Assembly: GCA_016779285.1 (NCBI GenBank)
Contig: JADHNV010000015.1
Coordinates: 1 to 17,950, forward strand
Direction: 5' to 3'
Source: SAR86 cluster bacterium
GTDB taxonomy: Bacteria > Pseudomonadota > Gammaproteobacteria > Magnimaribacterales > D2472
DNA length: 17,950 nucleotides
The position numbers and the translations under genes were made by a program. This document shows positions 15,618 to 17,950 of this stretch, piece by piece (the stretch's first letter is position 1; every line of letters begins with the position of its first letter). The notes beneath the pieces were generated by a model. It was given only the letters and a program-made list of their open reading frames with translations, ran no database searches and was not told where the DNA came from.

Positions 15618-16836
15618 TGTAACAAAAGACTCAGACTATGTTGTTGGATTAGATATTGGAACCTCAAAGGTTGTATGCATTATTGGTAAGTATGTTGATC
15701 AGCAATCACTAGAAGTAGTGGCAATGGGATCTTATCCATCTAGCGGTCTTAAAAAAGGGGTTGTTGTAAACATAGATGCAACTACAGATGCAATTCAAAA
15801 ATCTATTGATCAGGCTCAAGCATCATTTGAGGGAAAAATTAAGAATGTGTATGTTGGGATTGCAGGCAATCATATTCGCAGTTTAAATTCTCATGGAATT
15901 GTAGGCATTAAAGATAAAGAAGTTGATGCTGGTGACATAGATAGAGTTATTGAGGCTGCACAAGCAGTTGCAATTCCATCAGATCAAAGAGTGCTTCATG
16001 TTCTTCCCCAAGAATATGTTATTGATAATCAAGACTCCATTAGAGAGCCTCTTGGCATGTCTGGTGTTAGGTTAGAGTCCCACGTTCATTTAGTTACTTG
16101 TGCAAATAATGCTATTCAGAATATAGAAAAATGTGTTAAGAGATGTGGAGTTGGTGTAGATGGTTTTGTTTTGGAGCAGCTCGCAAGTTCATATTCTGTC
16201 TTATCAGAGGACGAAAAAGAGCTAGGAGTCTGTTTGGTAGATATCGGCGGTGGAACCACTGATATTGCAGTATTTAATTCTGGTTCAATATCATTTACAG
16301 GAGTTATTCCAATTGCAGGTGATCAAGTGACTAGCGATATAGCAGTTGCATTAAGAACTCCCACAGCTCAAGCAGAAGACATCAAGCAAAAGCATGGTTG
16401 CGCAGCAGCAGAACTTACTCAAGATGGAGAAACTTTGGAAGTAATGAGAGTTGGAGGAAGGCCGCCTGAAGATTTATCAAGGAGATCATTGGCTGAAATC
16501 ATCGAACCGAGGTATGTCGAACTTTTTGAATTAGTGAAAGCAGAAATTAAACGCAATGGTTTTGAAAATAAAATTCCTGCAGGCATTGTTTTGACAGGGG
16601 GCACCTCAAAAATGGAAGGAGCTGTTGCTCTGGCTGAATCTATTTTTCAAACAAGTGTAAGATTGGGTATTCCAGAAAAATTTAATGGAATGGAATCAGT
16701 TTTAAAAAATCCAATATACGCTACTGCTTTAGGTTTAGTAGGTTTTGGCTTTGATCAAATCAAGCAGGGCTATACTTTAGAAAGCAATAAAAGTTTTTTT
16801 GATAAAGCCTTCGGTTTCTTAAAAAATAATTATTGA
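15607..16836 (+). CDS. ftsA: Cell division protein FtsA, Z-ring membrane anchor
   Basis: FtsA is an actin-like ATPase that ties FtsZ to the membrane and signals to FtsQ, FtsL, FtsW and FtsI. In 409 residues it has the phosphate-1 motif GLDIGTSKV (14-22), the SHS2 (1C) domain at about 84-162, the phosphate-2 motif VDIGGGTTDI (211-220), the adenosine motif LTGGTSKMEG (329-338) and a C-terminal amphipathic helix (about 396-409, FFDKAFGFLKNNY) that serves as membrane anchor. It overlaps ftsQ by 11 bases. A GGAG lies 12 bases before the start, farther than usual. ftsZ, its usual downstream partner, is missing here: the next gene is rpsF. A new promoter begins at the ftsA stop codon. Confidence 0.98.
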   Translation: MANNVTKDSDYVVGLDIGTSKVVCIIGKYVDQQSLEVVAMGSYPSSGLKKGVVVNIDATTDAIQKSIDQAQASFEGKIKNVYVGIAGNHIRSLNSHGIVGIKDKEVDAGDIDRVIEAAQAVAIPSDQRVLHVLPQEYVIDNQDSIREPLGMSGVRLESHVHLVTCANNAIQNIEKCVKRCGVGVDGFVLEQLASSYSVLSEDEKELGVCLVDIGGGTTDIAVFNSGSISFTGVIPIAGDQVTSDIAVALRTPTAQAEDIKQKHGCAAAELTQDGETLEVMRVGGRPPEDLSRRSLAEIIEPRYVELFELVKAEIKRNGFENKIPAGIVLTGGTSKMEGAVALAESIFQTSVRLGIPEKFNGMESVLKNPIYATALGLVGFGFDQIKQGYTLESNKSFFDKAFGFLKNNY

Positions 16837-16861
16837 TTGCTAGATGTATTTGGCTTAGAAT
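16833..16861 (+). promoter_or_regulatory. Promoter of rpsF-rpsR-rplI
   Basis: TTGATT at 16833-16838 and TAGAAT at 16856-16861 are separated by exactly 17 bases and match the sigma70 consensus at four and five of six positions. The -35 overlaps the ftsA stop codon (16834-16836). Transcription would begin near 16868, giving a leader of about 49 bases before rpsF. No intrinsic terminator separates ftsA from this promoter, so read-through from the dcw operon is possible. Confidence 0.65.
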
Positions 16862-16874
16862 TCCTGCTCCTTGG

Positions 16875-16893
16875 TTTTTTGATGTTCAAAAAA
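16875..16893 (+). promoter_or_regulatory. Small A/T hairpin in the rpsF leader
   Basis: TTTTTTG (16875-16881) can pair with CAAAAAA (16887-16893) around a five-base loop. It lies between the inferred transcription start and the rpsF ribosome binding site AAGGA (16907-16911). The stem is weak and may be chance in AT-rich DNA. It does not resemble the known S6:S18-binding leader. Confidence 0.25.
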
Positions 16894-16916
16894 TCTTTTA
16901 ACTCATAAGGAAAAAA

Positions 16917-17354
16917 ATGAATAATTACGAATTAACACTAATACTCAATCCAGATTTATCCACTAAATTTGACGATTTTCAAGCTAAGTTTGAAAAGACG
17001 TTGACCGATATTAATTTTAAAATTAATAAACTTGAGAATATTGGTCGCAGACAGCTAGCTTACAGCATTCTTAATCACAATAAAGGTCACTATGCTATTT
17101 TGCAGATTGAAGGCCCATCTGAGTCAGCTCTTGAGCTTGAATCCAAATTAAAATATGACACTTCTGTAATTAGACATCTTTTATTGAAGGTTGATTCCCC
17201 TTCTTTAGAGGATTCATTGTTACTGGTTGAATCAAGGGAGGCAAAAAAATCTCCCACAGAAGATCCAAAACAAGAGAAGCCAAAAGTTACACCGGCTGCT
17301 GAAAAAAATACCGACGAGACTGCCGCAACAGAAGAACCAGAGGGTGAGGAATAA
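16917..17354 (+). CDS. rpsF: 30S ribosomal protein S6
   Basis: S6 binds the central domain of 16S rRNA together with S18 during 30S assembly. The N-terminal ferredoxin-like domain (about 1-95) starts with the typical MNNYELTLILNPDLS and includes NIGRRQLAYSI (41-51) and KGHYAILQIEG (56-66). The tail after residue 100 is long, low-complexity and acidic, ending EEPEGEE; in E. coli the C-terminus is extended with glutamates by RimK. The 145-residue length is slightly above the 131-135 of E. coli. It has a good AAGGA ribosome binding site five bases before ATG. It ends in TAATG, overlapping rpsR by one base. priB, which lies between rpsF and rpsR in enterics, is absent. Confidence 0.96.
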   Translation: MNNYELTLILNPDLSTKFDDFQAKFEKTLTDINFKINKLENIGRRQLAYSILNHNKGHYAILQIEGPSESALELESKLKYDTSVIRHLLLKVDSPSLEDSLLLVESREAKKSPTEDPKQEKPKVTPAAEKNTDETAATEEPEGEE

Positions 17355-17545
17355 TGACTGAATCTAACAACAAAAATTTTAATTATAAGAATGTTGATCT
17401 CCTCAAAAAATACATTACTGAGACGGGAAAAATTATACCTGCGAGAGTGTCTAACATAAGCGCATCAGAGCAGAGAAAACTAACTAAAGCCATCAAGATT
17501 GCTCGCTTTTTAGCTTTGTTACCATACACAGATTCACATAGATAA
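17354..17545 (+). CDS. rpsR: 30S ribosomal protein S18, short form
   Basis: S18 pairs with S6 on the 30S platform. The 63 residues contain the family core: YKNVDLLKKYITETGKI (11-27), IPAR (28-31), and QRKLTKAIKIARFLALLPY (40-58), ending TDSHR. Compared with the 75-residue E. coli protein it lacks the basic RRRKFC-type N-terminal stretch. A GAGGA sits three bases before the ATG, and the start overlaps the rpsF stop by one base. rplI follows after three bases. Confidence 0.95.
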   Translation: MTESNNKNFNYKNVDLLKKYITETGKIIPARVSNISASEQRKLTKAIKIARFLALLPYTDSHR

Positions 17546-17548
17546 ATC

Positions 17549-17950
17549 ATGAAAATTATACTTTTAGATAAAATCCAAAAATTAGGTGAAATTGGAGATG
17601 TTGTTGAGGTGAGCTCTGGATATGCTAGGAATTTTCTTATTCCAAAAAAGAAGGCAATGTTCGCTTCTGAAGAAAACCTTAAGTATGTGGAGAGCAAGAA
17701 ATCAGAACTGGCTGCAGCCTCTGCTGATGAAATAGCAAATGCACAGGGTAAGGCTGATACAGTATCAGGGGCTAGGGTTGAGATTAAAGTTCAAGTAACT
17801 GAAGAGGGTGCATTGTATGGTTCAGTTGGTACGAGAGAGATCTCAGAAGCATTTAGCGCGATCGATCATGCAATTGATAAAAGTGTTATTCAGTTACCCG
17901 ATGGGCCTTTGAAAGAACTTGGAGATTATTCAATTACTTTATTATTTCAT
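17549..17950 (+). CDS. rplI: 50S ribosomal protein L9, 3' end cut by window
   Basis: L9 is a two-domain 50S protein bound at the base of the L1 stalk, with a long connecting helix. The frame is open from ATG 17549 to the window end (134 codons). The N-terminal domain reads MKIILLDKIQKLGEIGD and then VEVSSGYARNFLIPKKKA, both diagnostic of L9; the helix region is at about 42-75, and GALYGSVGTREI marks the C-terminal domain. About 15 residues should be missing. It lies three bases after rpsR with no Shine-Dalgarno sequence, so it is probably coupled to rpsR. The rpsF-rpsR-rplI order is standard. Confidence 0.96.
   Translation, partial: MKIILLDKIQKLGEIGDVVEVSSGYARNFLIPKKKAMFASEENLKYVESKKSELAAASADEIANAQGKADTVSGARVEIKVQVTEEGALYGSVGTREISEAFSAIDHAIDKSVIQLPDGPLKELGDYSITLLFH

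Noticed and set aside
16862..16916. S6:S18 autoregulatory RNA leader upstream of rpsF
   Set aside because: The leader is AT-rich and I cannot find the bulged CCG-containing hairpin that defines this element; only a weak A/T hairpin is visible.
17383..17697. A 104-codon minus-strand open frame across rpsR and rplI
   Set aside because: It is antisense to two clearly conserved ribosomal genes and has no recognisable domain.

Overview
The window is a compact, AT-rich, entirely plus-strand stretch holding almost the whole division and cell wall (dcw) cluster of a Gram-negative bacterium, with a few genes on either side. The order rsmI - rnpB - mraZ upstream of dcw is known from gammaproteobacteria such as Pseudomonas. 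The protein sequences (MraY, FtsZ C-terminal peptide, FtsA, DdlB type, a MurE of the meso-diaminopimelate kind) also read as gammaproteobacterial. Low GC, very short intergenic gaps, a long chain of overlapping genes and trimmed proteins suggest a streamlined, possibly marine lineage (SAR86-like is my guess, not shown by the sequence).

Layout: a 5'-truncated rsmI (1-813); the type A RNase P RNA gene rnpB (about 835-1166); a short regulatory gap with AAAGTGT boxes that look like MraZ operators; then mraZ - ftsZ - rsmH - ftsL - ftsI - murE - murF - mraY - murD - ftsW - murG - murC - ddl - ftsQ - ftsA (1248-16836). After a small gap with a good sigma70-type promoter come rpsF - rpsR - rplI (16917 to the window end, rplI cut off). 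No stretch over 300 bases lacks a gene once rnpB is counted. No mobile element, CRISPR array or tRNA was seen.

How the genes work together: MurC, MurD, MurE and MurF build the UDP-MurNAc-pentapeptide, using D-Ala-D-Ala from Ddl. MraY and MurG turn it into lipid II. FtsW and FtsI polymerise and crosslink it at the septum, FtsQ and FtsL activate that step, and FtsA anchors the FtsZ ring. MraZ probably represses the operon from its own promoter, and RsmH methylates 16S rRNA.

The main anomaly is the place of ftsZ. It normally follows ftsA at the end of the cluster. Here it is a full-length gene between mraZ and rsmH, 12.7 kb upstream of ftsA, and ftsA is followed directly by rpsF. ftsZ is also the only dcw gene with a clear, well-spaced Shine-Dalgarno sequence. 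Secondary oddities are a MurD that lacks about 60 residues of its central domain, an FtsI with SSQ in place of the SxN motif, a MurE with DNNR in place of DNPR, and a short FtsQ with a lipobox-like N-terminus. I found no wholly unknown system; the novelty is in rearrangement and trimming of a classic one.
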